From Clostridium sp. (GTDB lineage: Bacteria; Bacteroidota; Bacteroidia; Bacteroidales; Bacteroidaceae): a stretch of DNA of 64,000 bases. Location of the stretch: contig JAMPGY010000003.1 of NCBI GenBank assembly GCA_023663705.1, positions 1 through 64,000 of the forward strand, in the 5' to 3' direction. Under the pieces are notes generated by a model that saw nothing but the letters and a program-made list of their open reading frames with translations, had not been told where the DNA came from and searched no databases. Below are positions 1-8,488 of the stretch, piece by piece (the first letter of the stretch is position 1; each line of letters starts with the position of its first letter). Position numbers and translations under genes: made by a program.

Positions 1-83
1 AAAACTTTTGGGGTACAGTTCATCTTTCATATCGGGAGACTTATTAGACAGCCTCGTGGGCTGGACGCGTACAGTCCGGATGG

Positions 84-719
84 TTAGTCTTCGGCTTTTG
101 CGCCGATTTTTTCAGCCACTTCCGGCTTGATCTTATAGCGTTTGTTCAATCCCTTCACCACGTCCTTGGTGATGTCATACTTGGGATTGGCTACCAATAT
201 GTTGTCTCCGGCCTTGCTGATGATGTAGTCGTACTTCTTGGCCTTGTTATATACCTTCAGAAAAGCCTGGATGGAGTCGCGCATTTCATCGTTGTATTTG
301 GCCTGTTCGGCGGCAAATTCTCCTGTGAGACGCTCATTGAGCGCGCGCAGATCCTGTTCTTGCTGAGCCAGACGGCGCTGTGCGTTCTCCAACTGGTCGC
401 GTGTGGTGAAGGCGTTGGATTCGTATTTCTTCTGCAGATCCATGGCCTGATTTTGCAAGGCGCGTTCCTTGGCAGCCAGCGTGGCACGGATGTTTTCACC
501 CTTTTTGTTCATGAGCAAAGTGTAGTCTTTGCAAAAGTTGTATTGTGACATGAGCGTGTCTATCTCCACATAGGCAAGTCTCAGTCCGGTAGACGGTGTG
601 TCCGTTTCGGTTTCGGCTACGGTTTCATCGGCGGTCTCTTGATTCTTGTTGCATGAGGCAACGGTCATCATCAAAGCTGTGGCGGCAAAGGCACAGCAAA
701 TGAATGTGTTCTTTTTCAT
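84..719 (-). CDS. OmpH/Skp-like lipoprotein
   Basis: About 211 residues. The start is placed at the Met of MKKNTF; an upstream in-frame ATG at 731 would only add MNYI. An N-terminal hydrophobic segment ends in a lipobox-like VASC, so this is probably an envelope lipoprotein. An acidic linker follows, then a long charged, Q/E/K-rich helix (about residues 70-160) as in OmpH/Skp periplasmic chaperones. The motif LAYVEIDTLM just before the helix resembles the Skp-family strand that precedes the coiled-coil arms. Family members bind unfolded outer-membrane proteins; the lipoprotein form and C-terminal tail are common in Bacteroidales. It lies 8 bases after the small membrane-protein gene and probably shares its promoter near 980. 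Substrate specificity cannot be read from sequence. Confidence 0.8.
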   Translation of the reverse strand: MKKNTFICCAFAATALMMTVASCNKNQETADETVAETETDTPSTGLRLAYVEIDTLMSQYNFCKDYTLLMNKKGENIRATLAAKERALQNQAMDLQKKYESNAFTTRDQLENAQRRLAQQEQDLRALNERLTGEFAAEQAKYNDEMRDSIQAFLKVYNKAKKYDYIISKAGDNILVANPKYDITKDVVKGLNKRYKIKPEVAEKIGAKAED

Positions 720-727
720 TATATAAT

Positions 728-955
728 TCAACTGTTTTGTTTATTCATGCGTTTTTCGGGTATGCGGTACGGGTTGTCCTGCCGTTCGGCAAAGTCCATG
801 CTTTGCACGCAGGTGATGCCTCGCCTGCGCATGGCGGCGCTATGACCTACATGGGTGTTGGGAAACCGGCCGTTCTTCTTCAGGAGCAATTTGATGCTCA
901 GCAAGACCATGCTTACGGCAATTATTGCCAGTGTGATAAGTAGATTCTCCAACAT
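728..955 (-). CDS. Small conserved-type membrane protein (75 aa)
   Basis: An N-terminal transmembrane helix (residues about 3-26, LLITLAIIAVSMVLLSIKLL) is followed by a short basic cytosolic or periplasmic tail with one Cys in GITCVQSMD. The pattern of one helix, then FPNTHVGHSAAMRRRGITC, resembles small membrane proteins I recall from other Bacteroidales, which supports a real gene despite its length. A TAnnTTTG promoter lies about 20 bases upstream on this strand, and the OmpH-like gene follows after 8 bases. The function is unknown. Confidence 0.65.
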   Translation of the reverse strand: MLENLLITLAIIAVSMVLLSIKLLLKKNGRFPNTHVGHSAAMRRRGITCVQSMDFAERQDNPYRIPEKRMNKQNS

Positions 956-975
956 TTTCTGTATATTTGCGACTG

Positions 976-983
976 CAAAGATA
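976..983 (-). promoter_or_regulatory. Bacteroides-type -7 element
   Basis: The minus strand reads TATCTTTG, matching the TAnnTTTG consensus, about 20 bases upstream of the 75-aa membrane-protein start. It would drive that gene and the OmpH-like lipoprotein. No clear -33 TTTG was found. Confidence 0.55.
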
Positions 984-1060
984 AGCTTATATGTAAAAGC
1001 AACTATGCGCTTTGTTTTGATTTAACCAAATTTAGCATGACACTTATATAAATAAGGATT

Positions 1061-2518
1061 ATGAGTAAGACAGAATTGAAACCGGCATGTGTGTTCGATT
1101 GTTTCGGGCAGGTGAACCGCGTGCCCCGTCCCTCCAAGAAGGAGGCAAAGATGATAGAGTTTCTGATGGATTTCGGCCGTAGACTGGGATTGGAGACCAA
1201 AAGGGACGAGTGTGGTAACGTGTTGATATGCAAACCGGCTACTCCGGGTATGGAAAACCGTCGCACGGTGGTGCTGCAGAGCCACATGGACATGGTGTGT
1301 GAGAAGAACAACGAGGTGGATTTCGACTTCGAGAAAGATGCCATCCGCACTTGTGTGGACGGCGACTGGATGCGCGCCGATGGCACCACGCTGGGTGCCG
1401 ACGACGGTATAGGAGTGGCTATGCAGATGGCAGTGTTGCAGGCCGACGATATTGAGCATGGACCGCTGGAATGTCTCTTCACCGTGGACGAGGAGACGGG
1501 ATTAACCGGTGCTTTCGGATTGCAGCCGGGATTTATGAGCGGCGATTTCCTGCTTAATCTCGACTCGGAGGATGAGGGGCAATTGTATGTCAGCTGTGCC
1601 GGCGGTGCACGCACCACGGCGGAGTTTGCCTATCGTCCCACAGATATGCCCGATGGTTATTTCTATTTCGTGTTGACCGTAAAAGGGCTCACGGGCGGTC
1701 ACTCGGGCGATGACATTGACAAGAAGCGCGCCAACGCCAATAAGTTACTGGCTCGTTTCCTCTATATAAGTCGCCAGAAGTACGACCTGCGTCTGTGTGA
1801 CATTCAGGCCGGCGGACTGCACAATGCTATTCCGCGCGAGGCGGCGGCCGTGTGTGCCGTGCCGATGAAAGATAAGGAGAGTGTGCGCGTGGACTGGAAC
1901 CTTTTTGCCGCAGATGTGGAGGAGGAATACAGTGTGACAGAGCCGGGCGTGCAGTTTCTGATGGAGACTGCCGAGGCTTGGCCGAAGTCAGTTGAACCGC
2001 AGGTGGCCGATCGTTTGATCGCCGCATTGCAGGCTGTGGACAACGGTGTGTTTGCCATGTGTCAGGACATAGCGTTGGTGGAGACCAGCAGCAATCTGGC
2101 CAGTGTGCGCCGGGTGGAGGACGGACGTATAGTCATACAGACAAGCCAGCGCAGCAGTATACTCAGCGCGCGTCACAACATGAGCAACACGGTGAAGGCT
2201 GTGTTTGAACTGGCCGGTGCCACGGTGGACGTGGGTGACGGTTATCCGGGCTGGAAGATGAATCCCAAGTCGGAATTGCTGAAGGTGGCGGTAGATACCT
2301 ACAAGGAACTCTTCGGTCGCGAGCCGGAGGTGAAAGGCATTCATGCCGGTCTGGAGTGTGGACTTTTCAGCGAGAAATATCCGGGGCTGGACATGGTTTC
2401 CTTCGGTCCCACCTTGCGAGGGGTTCATTCGCCCGACGAGCGTTTGCTCATCCCCACAGTGCAGATGGTGTGGGATCACATGTTGGCCATCCTGAAGAAT
2501 ATTCCCGTAAAGGCATAA
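1061..2518 (+). CDS. pepD: Aminoacyl-histidine dipeptidase (M20C)
   Basis: 485 residues, the usual length for PepD. It hydrolyses dipeptides such as carnosine/Xaa-His with two bound metal ions in the cytoplasm. Visible metal-site motifs are SHMDMV (His75, Asp77), GADDG (Asp114) and the catalytic/metal acidic pair in DEETG (Glu144-Glu145). The HAGLECG motif lies near the C-terminus. No signal peptide is present. The gene is monocistronic: its own 5' region lies divergent from the minus-strand membrane-protein gene, and a hairpin follows the stop. The assignment is secure to family level; the preferred dipeptide is inferred. Confidence 0.93.
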   Translation: MSKTELKPACVFDCFGQVNRVPRPSKKEAKMIEFLMDFGRRLGLETKRDECGNVLICKPATPGMENRRTVVLQSHMDMVCEKNNEVDFDFEKDAIRTCVDGDWMRADGTTLGADDGIGVAMQMAVLQADDIEHGPLECLFTVDEETGLTGAFGLQPGFMSGDFLLNLDSEDEGQLYVSCAGGARTTAEFAYRPTDMPDGYFYFVLTVKGLTGGHSGDDIDKKRANANKLLARFLYISRQKYDLRLCDIQAGGLHNAIPREAAAVCAVPMKDKESVRVDWNLFAADVEEEYSVTEPGVQFLMETAEAWPKSVEPQVADRLIAALQAVDNGVFAMCQDIALVETSSNLASVRRVEDGRIVIQTSQRSSILSARHNMSNTVKAVFELAGATVDVGDGYPGWKMNPKSELLKVAVDTYKELFGREPEVKGIHAGLECGLFSEKYPGLDMVSFGPTLRGVHSPDERLLIPTVQMVWDHMLAILKNIPVKA

Positions 2519-2527
2519 AATAATATG

Positions 2528-2561
2528 GGGCATGTTTCGTTTCTTTTAATGAAGCATGCCC
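2528..2561 (+). terminator. Hairpin after pepD
   Basis: GGGCATG pairs with CATGCCC (7 bp, extendable to about 11 bp with a G-U pair). A moderately T-rich stretch (TTATTGTAT) follows. It lies 10 bases after the pepD stop and just before the next gene, so it is likely an intrinsic terminator. Confidence 0.65.
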
Positions 2562-2577
2562 TTATTGTATACAATCA

Positions 2578-4053
2578 ATGAAACTCCGTTTGTTACCTTA
2601 TATATCAGTGGCCTTGTGCGGTTTGTTGTCTGCCATTGCCCTTGTGTCGTGCGATGAGTCGGACGATTTCACATCTGATGCATCGGTCGTGCTGGCTTTT
2701 TCGTCAGACACCATCACTTTCGACACCGTGATTACCACCGTGGGCTCGGCCACGCAGCAGATACGCGTCTACAACCCCCAAAGCAAGGGGGTACGCATCG
2801 CCTCCGTGCGCCTCAAGCACGGTCAGGACTCGCCCTTCCGCGTGAATGTGGACGGGGAATTCCTCCGTCCGGAGAACGATGCCCAGGCCTTCGACTTTGA
2901 ACTGCTTGGCGAGGACAGTCTGTATGTATTTGCCGAAGTGACGTTGCCGGAGGGAAAGCGCAACGAGCCCTTTCTGATGACCGATTCCATTATCTTCCGG
3001 TTGGAGAACGGGCGGGAGCAATGGGTGGTGCTCAAGGCATCGGGGCAGGATGCCTGGCACTGGCACGGCAAACGGATAGAGGAAGACACCATACTTACGG
3101 CCGGACGCCCCTTTGTGGTGTACGACAGTCTGTGTGTGGACGAAGGGGCGACACTGACGCTTGAGTCCGGGGTGCAACTGTATTTCCACACTGGAGCGGA
3201 TCTGCGTCTGCGTGGGCGGCTGGACGTACAGGGCACGCTGGACAGTCCGGTGGTGTTCCGCGGCGACCGCACCGACCGCCTGTTCTCTTACCTGCCCTAC
3301 GACAATACGCCCTCGCGCTGGGGAGGCATACATGTATATAAGGAGAGTTTAGGCAACCGGTTCCGCTATGCCGACATTCACAGTGCCACGTTCGGTATCC
3401 TGTGTGACAGCACGGGCGTGGACAACGAGAAATTGTGGATGGAAAACACGGTGGTTCACAACATAGGCGGTGACGGAATCACGCTGCTCGACTGCATGGC
3501 CACGGTGGTGAACACACAGGTGAGCAACACGCTGGGCGACTGCATCTATGTGGTGGGGGGCGACACGGAGTTTATCCACTGCACCGTGGCACAGTTCTAT
3601 CCTTGGGAGGCGGGACGCGGAAAGGCGCTCCGGCTGGGCAATACGCGTTTCGGGGTGCACTACCCGCTGACGCGGTCCGTGTACTACAACTGTCTGATGA
3701 CAGGCTATGGCGACGACGTGATGCAAGGAGAGTGGGACAGTGAGACCGATGACCAGTGGAACTATTACTTTGCCAACAGTCTGCTCAATACCGAGACGGC
3801 TGATGATGAACAGCGCTTCGTGAATATTCTCTATGACAACGGTGATGCAACGCCGGCGGGTGAAAGCCAGTTTAAGTTGTTCGACACCTATAATTTTCTC
3901 TACGATTTCCGGCCGAAGCCCGATTCGCGTGCCCGCAATCTGGGTGATCCTTCAGTGGCTCTTTATTACCCCACCGACTATTATGGTATAGATCGCACCC
4001 GTCCGGTGGCACCCACAGCGGGATGTTATGAGGTGCAGGAGGCGGAAGAATGA
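2578..4053 (+). CDS. Beta-helix lipoprotein, unknown function
   Basis: 491 residues. A signal peptide with lipobox (ALVSC at about residues 21-25) is followed by an acidic DESDD, the kind of residue stretch that sends Bacteroidetes lipoproteins to the outer surface. The first third looks like an immunoglobulin-like beta region. Residues about 190-400 show short repeating strands (LDVQGTLDSPVVFRG, then IHSATFGILCDSTG, then TVVHNIGGDGITLLDC) typical of right-handed parallel beta-helices. No catalytic residues could be assigned. Its stop overlaps the start of the exported nuclease-like gene by 4 bases (ATGA), so the two are translationally coupled and may act together at the cell surface. Confidence 0.75.
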   Translation: MKLRLLPYISVALCGLLSAIALVSCDESDDFTSDASVVLAFSSDTITFDTVITTVGSATQQIRVYNPQSKGVRIASVRLKHGQDSPFRVNVDGEFLRPENDAQAFDFELLGEDSLYVFAEVTLPEGKRNEPFLMTDSIIFRLENGREQWVVLKASGQDAWHWHGKRIEEDTILTAGRPFVVYDSLCVDEGATLTLESGVQLYFHTGADLRLRGRLDVQGTLDSPVVFRGDRTDRLFSYLPYDNTPSRWGGIHVYKESLGNRFRYADIHSATFGILCDSTGVDNEKLWMENTVVHNIGGDGITLLDCMATVVNTQVSNTLGDCIYVVGGDTEFIHCTVAQFYPWEAGRGKALRLGNTRFGVHYPLTRSVYYNCLMTGYGDDVMQGEWDSETDDQWNYYFANSLLNTETADDEQRFVNILYDNGDATPAGESQFKLFDTYNFLYDFRPKPDSRARNLGDPSVALYYPTDYYGIDRTRPVAPTAGCYEVQEAEE

Positions 4054-5150
4054 GGAGCCTGTTGCTGTTGGGACTGTTTGTGGCGGGGAACGCGATGCTC
4101 GCGGCTCAGCAGGAATTGCGCGTGATGAGCTATAACGCGGAGAATCTTTTCGACACAATTCCCGACACCGGTAAGGATGACAGGGAGTTTCTCCCTGCTT
4201 CGCAACGGGGATGGAACAGTATGCGTTATTGGCGCAAACTTAATGACATTTCGCGTGTGATATCCGCTGTGGGCGAGGACTCGCCACCGGATCTGGTGGC
4301 TCTGTGTGAGGTGGAGAACGACACCGTGATGCGCGATCTTACGGTACGTTCTTCGTTACGCCAGTTGGGCTATCGCTATGTGATGACCGATTCGCCAGAC
4401 AGGCGAGGGGTGGACGTGGCTCTGCTGTGGCAGCCCGGCAGATTCCGCCTGCTTGCGTCCTATGGCATACGTGTGCCTTCGGTGGACAACGGGTTGAAGC
4501 CCACGCGCGATGTGCTCTATGCCAAAGGGCGGTTGACGGGCGGCGACACGCTTCATGTGTTGGTGTGCCATCTGCCCAGCAAAGCCGGAGGCCGGCGGTC
4601 GTCGCAGCGCCACAGGCGGCTGGCTCTGTCGGTGGTGCGCCATGCCGTAGACTCACTGCTGGCGCAGGATAGTGCGTCATATATCCTTGTGGCCGGAGAT
4701 TTCAATTGCGGAGCCGGGGAGAAACTGTTGCGGCAGGAACTGAGATTGGCACCGGAAAAGGATGAGGCGTTTGTGTCGGCGAGCGGAGTGCTCCACGCCC
4801 TCACCACGGACGATACGCGAGGCATCATCCACAGCACATCGGGCAGTTATCGTTATCAGGGCAACTGGAGCACGTTGGATCACCTCCTCGTGTCTGATGC
4901 CCTCTACCGAGGGCGGGGACAGTGGAATGCTTCCGGAGAATGCACGGCTATTGCCGACTTTCCCTTCCTGCTGGAACCCGAACGGACACACGGCGGCAAG
5001 CAACCCTTCCGCACCTATCGCGGTCCGGTGTATCACGGCGGATACAGCGACCATCTGCCGGTGTTCACTATCCTGCGGCGCAGAACTGATGGAGAGCGTG
5101 ATAACTCTTGTATACAAACACTTACCCCTAAAAGCTTGGACGGTATGTAA
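4050..5150 (+). CDS. Exported endonuclease/exonuclease/phosphatase-family protein
   Basis: 366 residues with an N-terminal signal peptide (about residues 1-22, ending near AMLAAQQ). EEP-family landmarks are: MSYNAENLFD at the start of the fold (Asn metal ligand), CEVEND (Glu), GDFNC (catalytic Asp/Asn) and YSDHLPVF (Asp-His pair) near the end. Known relatives cleave nucleic acids or phosphodiesters with Mg2+; many Bacteroidales encode secreted copies. It is coupled to the preceding lipoprotein by a 4-base overlap. The short C-terminal tail after the EEP fold (about 25 residues) is not conserved-looking. The substrate is unknown. Confidence 0.85.
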   Translation: MRSLLLLGLFVAGNAMLAAQQELRVMSYNAENLFDTIPDTGKDDREFLPASQRGWNSMRYWRKLNDISRVISAVGEDSPPDLVALCEVENDTVMRDLTVRSSLRQLGYRYVMTDSPDRRGVDVALLWQPGRFRLLASYGIRVPSVDNGLKPTRDVLYAKGRLTGGDTLHVLVCHLPSKAGGRRSSQRHRRLALSVVRHAVDSLLAQDSASYILVAGDFNCGAGEKLLRQELRLAPEKDEAFVSASGVLHALTTDDTRGIIHSTSGSYRYQGNWSTLDHLLVSDALYRGRGQWNASGECTAIADFPFLLEPERTHGGKQPFRTYRGPVYHGGYSDHLPVFTILRRRTDGERDNSCIQTLTPKSLDGM

Positions 5151-5209
5151 TGCTGCCCCTGAAATATAGGTTTGCATCCTCAAAAAATAGCGCCCGACTT
5201 GCCATAAGT

Positions 5210-5683
5210 CTATTCATGGTGATACGGTTCATTGTTGAGAATCGTCATGGCGCGGTATATCTGCTCCACGAAAACGAGGCGTATCATTTGATGGGAGAAG
5301 GTCATCTGAGAGAGTGATATTTTTTCGTTGGCCTTCTCATAAATGCGGGGGGAGAAACCGTAAGGACCGCCCACGACAAACACCAGGCGTTGGGATACGC
5401 TTATCATCTTCTTTTGCATCCACCGAGCAAATTCTACAGACCGGAACTCTCTTCCGTGTTCGTCCAGCAAAACGATGTGGTCGCCAGGAAGAAAAGTCTT
5501 GATCAGCAGGTCGGCTTCTTTTTCCTTCTGCAGTTCGGTTGACAGGTTCTTCGTGTTCTTCAGCTCGGGAATTACCTTCAGATCAAAGGACAAGTAGTGC
5601 TGCACACGGCGTGCATATTCGTCGATAGATGCGATGAAGTGAGGGTCGGTGGTCTTGCCGACAACGAGTAACATGACTTTCAT
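5210..5683 (-). CDS. rlmH: 23S rRNA pseudouridine-1915 N3-methyltransferase RlmH
   Basis: 157 residues, the normal SPOUT-family length. The start is the ATG at 5683 (MKVMLL). The open frame runs further upstream, but that extension overlaps nadC on the other strand and has no family similarity. RlmH methylates m3-Psi1915 of 23S rRNA on assembled 70S ribosomes using SAM. Visible family landmarks are IVLLDEHGREF, the glycine-rich VVGGPYGFS knot loop that binds SAM, and the C-terminal FVEQIYRAMTILNNEPYHHE. The -7 promoter element ends only 4 bases before the start codon, so the mRNA may be leaderless. Confidence 0.95.
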   Translation of the reverse strand: MKVMLLVVGKTTDPHFIASIDEYARRVQHYLSFDLKVIPELKNTKNLSTELQKEKEADLLIKTFLPGDHIVLLDEHGREFRSVEFARWMQKKMISVSQRLVFVVGGPYGFSPRIYEKANEKISLSQMTFSHQMIRLVFVEQIYRAMTILNNEPYHHE

Positions 5684-5687
5684 TCCG

Positions 5688-5695
5688 CAAAGGTA
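5688..5695 (-). promoter_or_regulatory. -7 element abutting the rlmH start codon
   Basis: The minus strand reads TACCTTTG, then CGGA, then the ATG of rlmH. With transcription normally starting about 4-7 bases beyond the TTTG, the transcript would begin at or next to the start codon. Confidence 0.5.
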
Positions 5696-5739
5696 GCGAT
5701 AATATCCCGCTTTTATTCGCGTTATTCGGTGAATTGTCT

Positions 5740-5747
5740 TACCTTTG
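5740..5747 (+). promoter_or_regulatory. -7 element for nadC
   Basis: TACCTTTG matches TAnnTTTG and lies 39 bases before the nadC ATG. This gives a divergent promoter pair with rlmH inside about 60 bases. Confidence 0.55.
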
Positions 5748-5786
5748 TCCGACAAAATTGAGTTATAAATCTTAAAACAGAATAAT

Positions 5787-6635
5787 ATGCTTTCAGTAGA
5801 AGAATTGAACGACCGGTTGATAGACCTTGCCTTTGCCGAGGATATCGGTGACGGTGACCACACGACGCTGTGCTGCATACCGGAAGATGTGATGGGTAAG
5901 TCCAAACTTCTGATTAAAGAGGAAGGAGTGCTGGCCGGCGTGGAGATTGCCAAGCAGGTGTTTCGCCGTTTCGACAGCACGATGCAGGTGGAAGTGCTGA
6001 TTGAGGACGGTGCGCACGTGAAACCGGGCGATGTGGCTATGGTGGTGACAGGAAAGGTGCAGAGCCTGTTGCAAACCGAGCGGTTAATGCTTAATATCAT
6101 GCAGCGTATGAGCGGTATAGCTACCATGACAGCGCGCTATGTGGAGCGGCTGAAGGGTACTAATACCCGTGTGCTCGACACCCGAAAGACCACACCGGGC
6201 ATGCGCATGTTGGAGAAGGAGGCCGTGAAGATAGGTGGTGGTGTGAATCACCGCATCGGTCTGTTTGATATGATACTGCTCAAGGACAATCATGTGGATT
6301 TTGCCGGTGGCATCGAGAATGCCATCAATCGTTGTCACGACTACCTGAAGGCAAAGGGCAAGAACCTGAAAATAGAGATTGAGGTGCGTAACTTCGACGA
6401 ACTCAACCGCGTGATAGCCGTGGGGGGCGTGGATCGTATCATGCTGGATAATTTCACGCCGGCCGACACGAAAAAGGCTGTGGAGATTATCGGCGGACGC
6501 TATGAGACGGAATCAAGCGGCGGTATTACTTTCGACACTCTACGCGACTATGCCGAGTGTGGAGTGGACTATATCTCTGTGGGGGCTCTCACCCATTCGG
6601 TGAAGGGACTCGACATGAGTTTCAAGGCTTGCTGA
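5787..6635 (+). CDS. nadC: Nicotinate-nucleotide pyrophosphorylase (carboxylating)
   Basis: 282 residues, full length. It converts quinolinate and PRPP to nicotinate mononucleotide, CO2 and PPi in de novo NAD synthesis. Family signatures are the N-terminal alpha/beta sandwich with EDIGDGDHTT, the active-site TRKTTPGMR (residues about 133-141, binding quinolinate), KDNHVDFAGG, EIEVRN and MLDNFTP, and ESSGGI near the end, which binds phosphate. nadA and nadB are not adjacent. It is followed by a strong terminator, so it appears monocistronic. Confidence 0.95.
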   Translation: MLSVEELNDRLIDLAFAEDIGDGDHTTLCCIPEDVMGKSKLLIKEEGVLAGVEIAKQVFRRFDSTMQVEVLIEDGAHVKPGDVAMVVTGKVQSLLQTERLMLNIMQRMSGIATMTARYVERLKGTNTRVLDTRKTTPGMRMLEKEAVKIGGGVNHRIGLFDMILLKDNHVDFAGGIENAINRCHDYLKAKGKNLKIEIEVRNFDELNRVIAVGGVDRIMLDNFTPADTKKAVEIIGGRYETESSGGITFDTLRDYAECGVDYISVGALTHSVKGLDMSFKAC

Positions 6636-6657
6636 TAGCCGGCAACCATGAAGAAGA

Positions 6658-6713
6658 GGATAACCAAGCAGATCTGCCTTGTCGCGGAAGGCAACAGACA
6701 TGCGTGGTTATCC
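6658..6713 (+). terminator. Intrinsic terminator after nadC
   Basis: GGATAACCA pairs perfectly with TGGTTATCC across a loop that itself holds a small CCTT/AAGG pairing, and is followed by TTTTCTTTATTA. It starts about 20 bases after the nadC stop. Confidence 0.8.
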
Positions 6714-6757
6714 TTTTCTTTATTAAAACATGATAAGCAATATAAAATGAAATAGAT

Positions 6758-8416
6758 ATGAAAATGAAAATTTTATTGGCGATTCTGTTGTCCGTGATGT
6801 GTGCCGGAGCAGAAGCTTGCACCAACCTTATTGTGGGGAAAGGGGCTTCGGCCGACGGATCAGTCATTGTCACCTACAATGCCGATGATTACGGCAGTTT
6901 CGGCTTCCTGTGCCATTATCCGGCTGCCAAGCATAAGGCAGGAACCACACGGTCCGTCTATGACTGGGAAACGAACAACTACCGTGGAGAAATAGAAGAA
7001 GCGGCAGAAACCTATAATGTCATCGGCAACATGAACGAACATCAGCTCACTGTGGTGGAGACCACTTTCGGTGGGCGCGAGGAACTGGTGGATCCCAACG
7101 GACTGCTTGATTACGGCAGTTTGATTGCCATTGCCTTGCAACGTGCCCGTACGGCCCGTGAGGCCATCAGCGTGATTACGGGACTGGTGGATAAGTACGG
7201 ATATGCCAGCGAGGGCGAGAGCTTCACCCTGGCCGACCCGAATGAGGCTTGGATTATGGAGATGATAGGTAAGGGACCGGACGAGAAGGGAGCCGTGTGG
7301 GTGGCTGTGCGCATACCGGACGACTGCGTGTCGGCTCATGCCAACCAAAGCCGCATACGCCGTTTCCCGCTTAAGGATAAAAACAACTGCCTCTATTCTC
7401 CGGATGTAATTTCCTATGCCCGCAAGAAGGGTTACTTTAAAGGAAAGGATGCTGAGTTTTCGTTCTCAGAAGCTTATGCTCCTGCAGATTTTAGCGCACT
7501 TCGTTTCTGTGAAGCCCGTGTGTGGAGCTTCTTCAACCGTTGCAGCCGGGGATTCGAACAGTATCTTCCCTATGCCTCGGGTATGGATCCAAAGGCCGAA
7601 CCAATGCCTCTGTATGTGGTGCCGGCCTTCAAGTTGAGTGTGCAGGATGTGAAGAATATGATGCGCGACCATTATGAGGGGACACCTTTCGCGATGAATA
7701 ATGATCCCGGACAGGGAGCGTATGAGGCACCTTACCGTCCTACGCCGCTGACATGGGAGGTGGACGGAAAGACTTACTTCAACGAGCGTCCCATCTCCAC
7801 ACAGCAGACGGCTTTCACGCTGGTGGCACAGATGCGGTCGTGGTTGCCCAATTATGTGGGTGGTGTGTTGTGGTTCGGCTGCGATGATCCCAACATGATA
7901 GCCTATACACCGGTGTATTGCTGCACCGACCGTGTGCCGGAATGCTATTCCGACCAGTTGGCCGATGCTTTTACATTCTCTTTTCGCAATGCTTTCTGGG
8001 TGTGTAATTGGGTGAGCAATATGATTTATCCCCGCTATAGTCAATTGTTTGGTGAACTGGAAAGTGTGCGCAACCGCTTGGAAAGCGACTACAACAGTTT
8101 GCAGGGTAAAGTGGAAAAGGACGTTATGGATATGATTGCCGATGACGAAAAGGGAGAGGCTGAAGCGCGTCGCTATCTGACGGACTATACCGATCGTGTG
8201 GCGCAAGGCATGCTCAATTCATGGATGGATTTGGCCAAATACCTGATTGTTAAATACAATGACCAGGCTGTGAAGCGCGAGAAGGATGGAGTGTATGAGC
8301 GTACCGACGGCGGTTATGCCCTGCCGGTGATTCGTCCCGGCTATCCAGAACGTTATCGTCGGCAGATAGTGAAGGAGACGGGTGACCGTTTTCTGGTGCC
8401 GAAGTATGGAGAGTAG
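6758..8416 (+). CDS. Exported C69-family dipeptidase
   Basis: 552 residues. The signal peptide (residues 1-20) leads to Cys21 in ACTNLIVGKGASADGS; in family C69 this Cys becomes the N-terminal nucleophile after processing, so cleavage next to it fits an active Ntn-hydrolase. Other typical stretches are NTYN-like YNADDYGSFGF, TFGGREELVDPNG and ADPNEAWIMEMIGKGP. Relatives cleave dipeptides in the periplasm or outside the cell. No partner genes adjoin it; a convergent terminator separates it from the acyltransferase. Substrate preference is not predictable. Confidence 0.9.
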   Translation: MKMKILLAILLSVMCAGAEACTNLIVGKGASADGSVIVTYNADDYGSFGFLCHYPAAKHKAGTTRSVYDWETNNYRGEIEEAAETYNVIGNMNEHQLTVVETTFGGREELVDPNGLLDYGSLIAIALQRARTAREAISVITGLVDKYGYASEGESFTLADPNEAWIMEMIGKGPDEKGAVWVAVRIPDDCVSAHANQSRIRRFPLKDKNNCLYSPDVISYARKKGYFKGKDAEFSFSEAYAPADFSALRFCEARVWSFFNRCSRGFEQYLPYASGMDPKAEPMPLYVVPAFKLSVQDVKNMMRDHYEGTPFAMNNDPGQGAYEAPYRPTPLTWEVDGKTYFNERPISTQQTAFTLVAQMRSWLPNYVGGVLWFGCDDPNMIAYTPVYCCTDRVPECYSDQLADAFTFSFRNAFWVCNWVSNMIYPRYSQLFGELESVRNRLESDYNSLQGKVEKDVMDMIADDEKGEAEARRYLTDYTDRVAQGMLNSWMDLAKYLIVKYNDQAVKREKDGVYERTDGGYALPVIRPGYPERYRRQIVKETGDRFLVPKYGE

Positions 8417-8448
8417 AAGGAACAATAGAAATAGAAGATAATAAGTTT

Positions 8449-8478
8449 GCAGCGCGCATCCTTTAGGTTGCGCGCTGC
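8449..8478. terminator. Bidirectional hairpin between convergent genes
   Basis: A perfect 10-bp inverted repeat, GCAGCGCGCA and TGCGCGCTGC, with a 10-base loop. On the plus strand it is followed by GTGTTTTCTATTA. It lies between the C69 peptidase and the converging acyltransferase gene and probably ends both transcripts. Confidence 0.75.
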
Positions 8479-8488
8479 GTGTTTTCTA

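Noticed and set aside
5684-6127. Upstream extension of the rlmH frame
   Set aside because: It overlaps nadC and passes through both promoters. RlmH family length fits the ATG at 5683.
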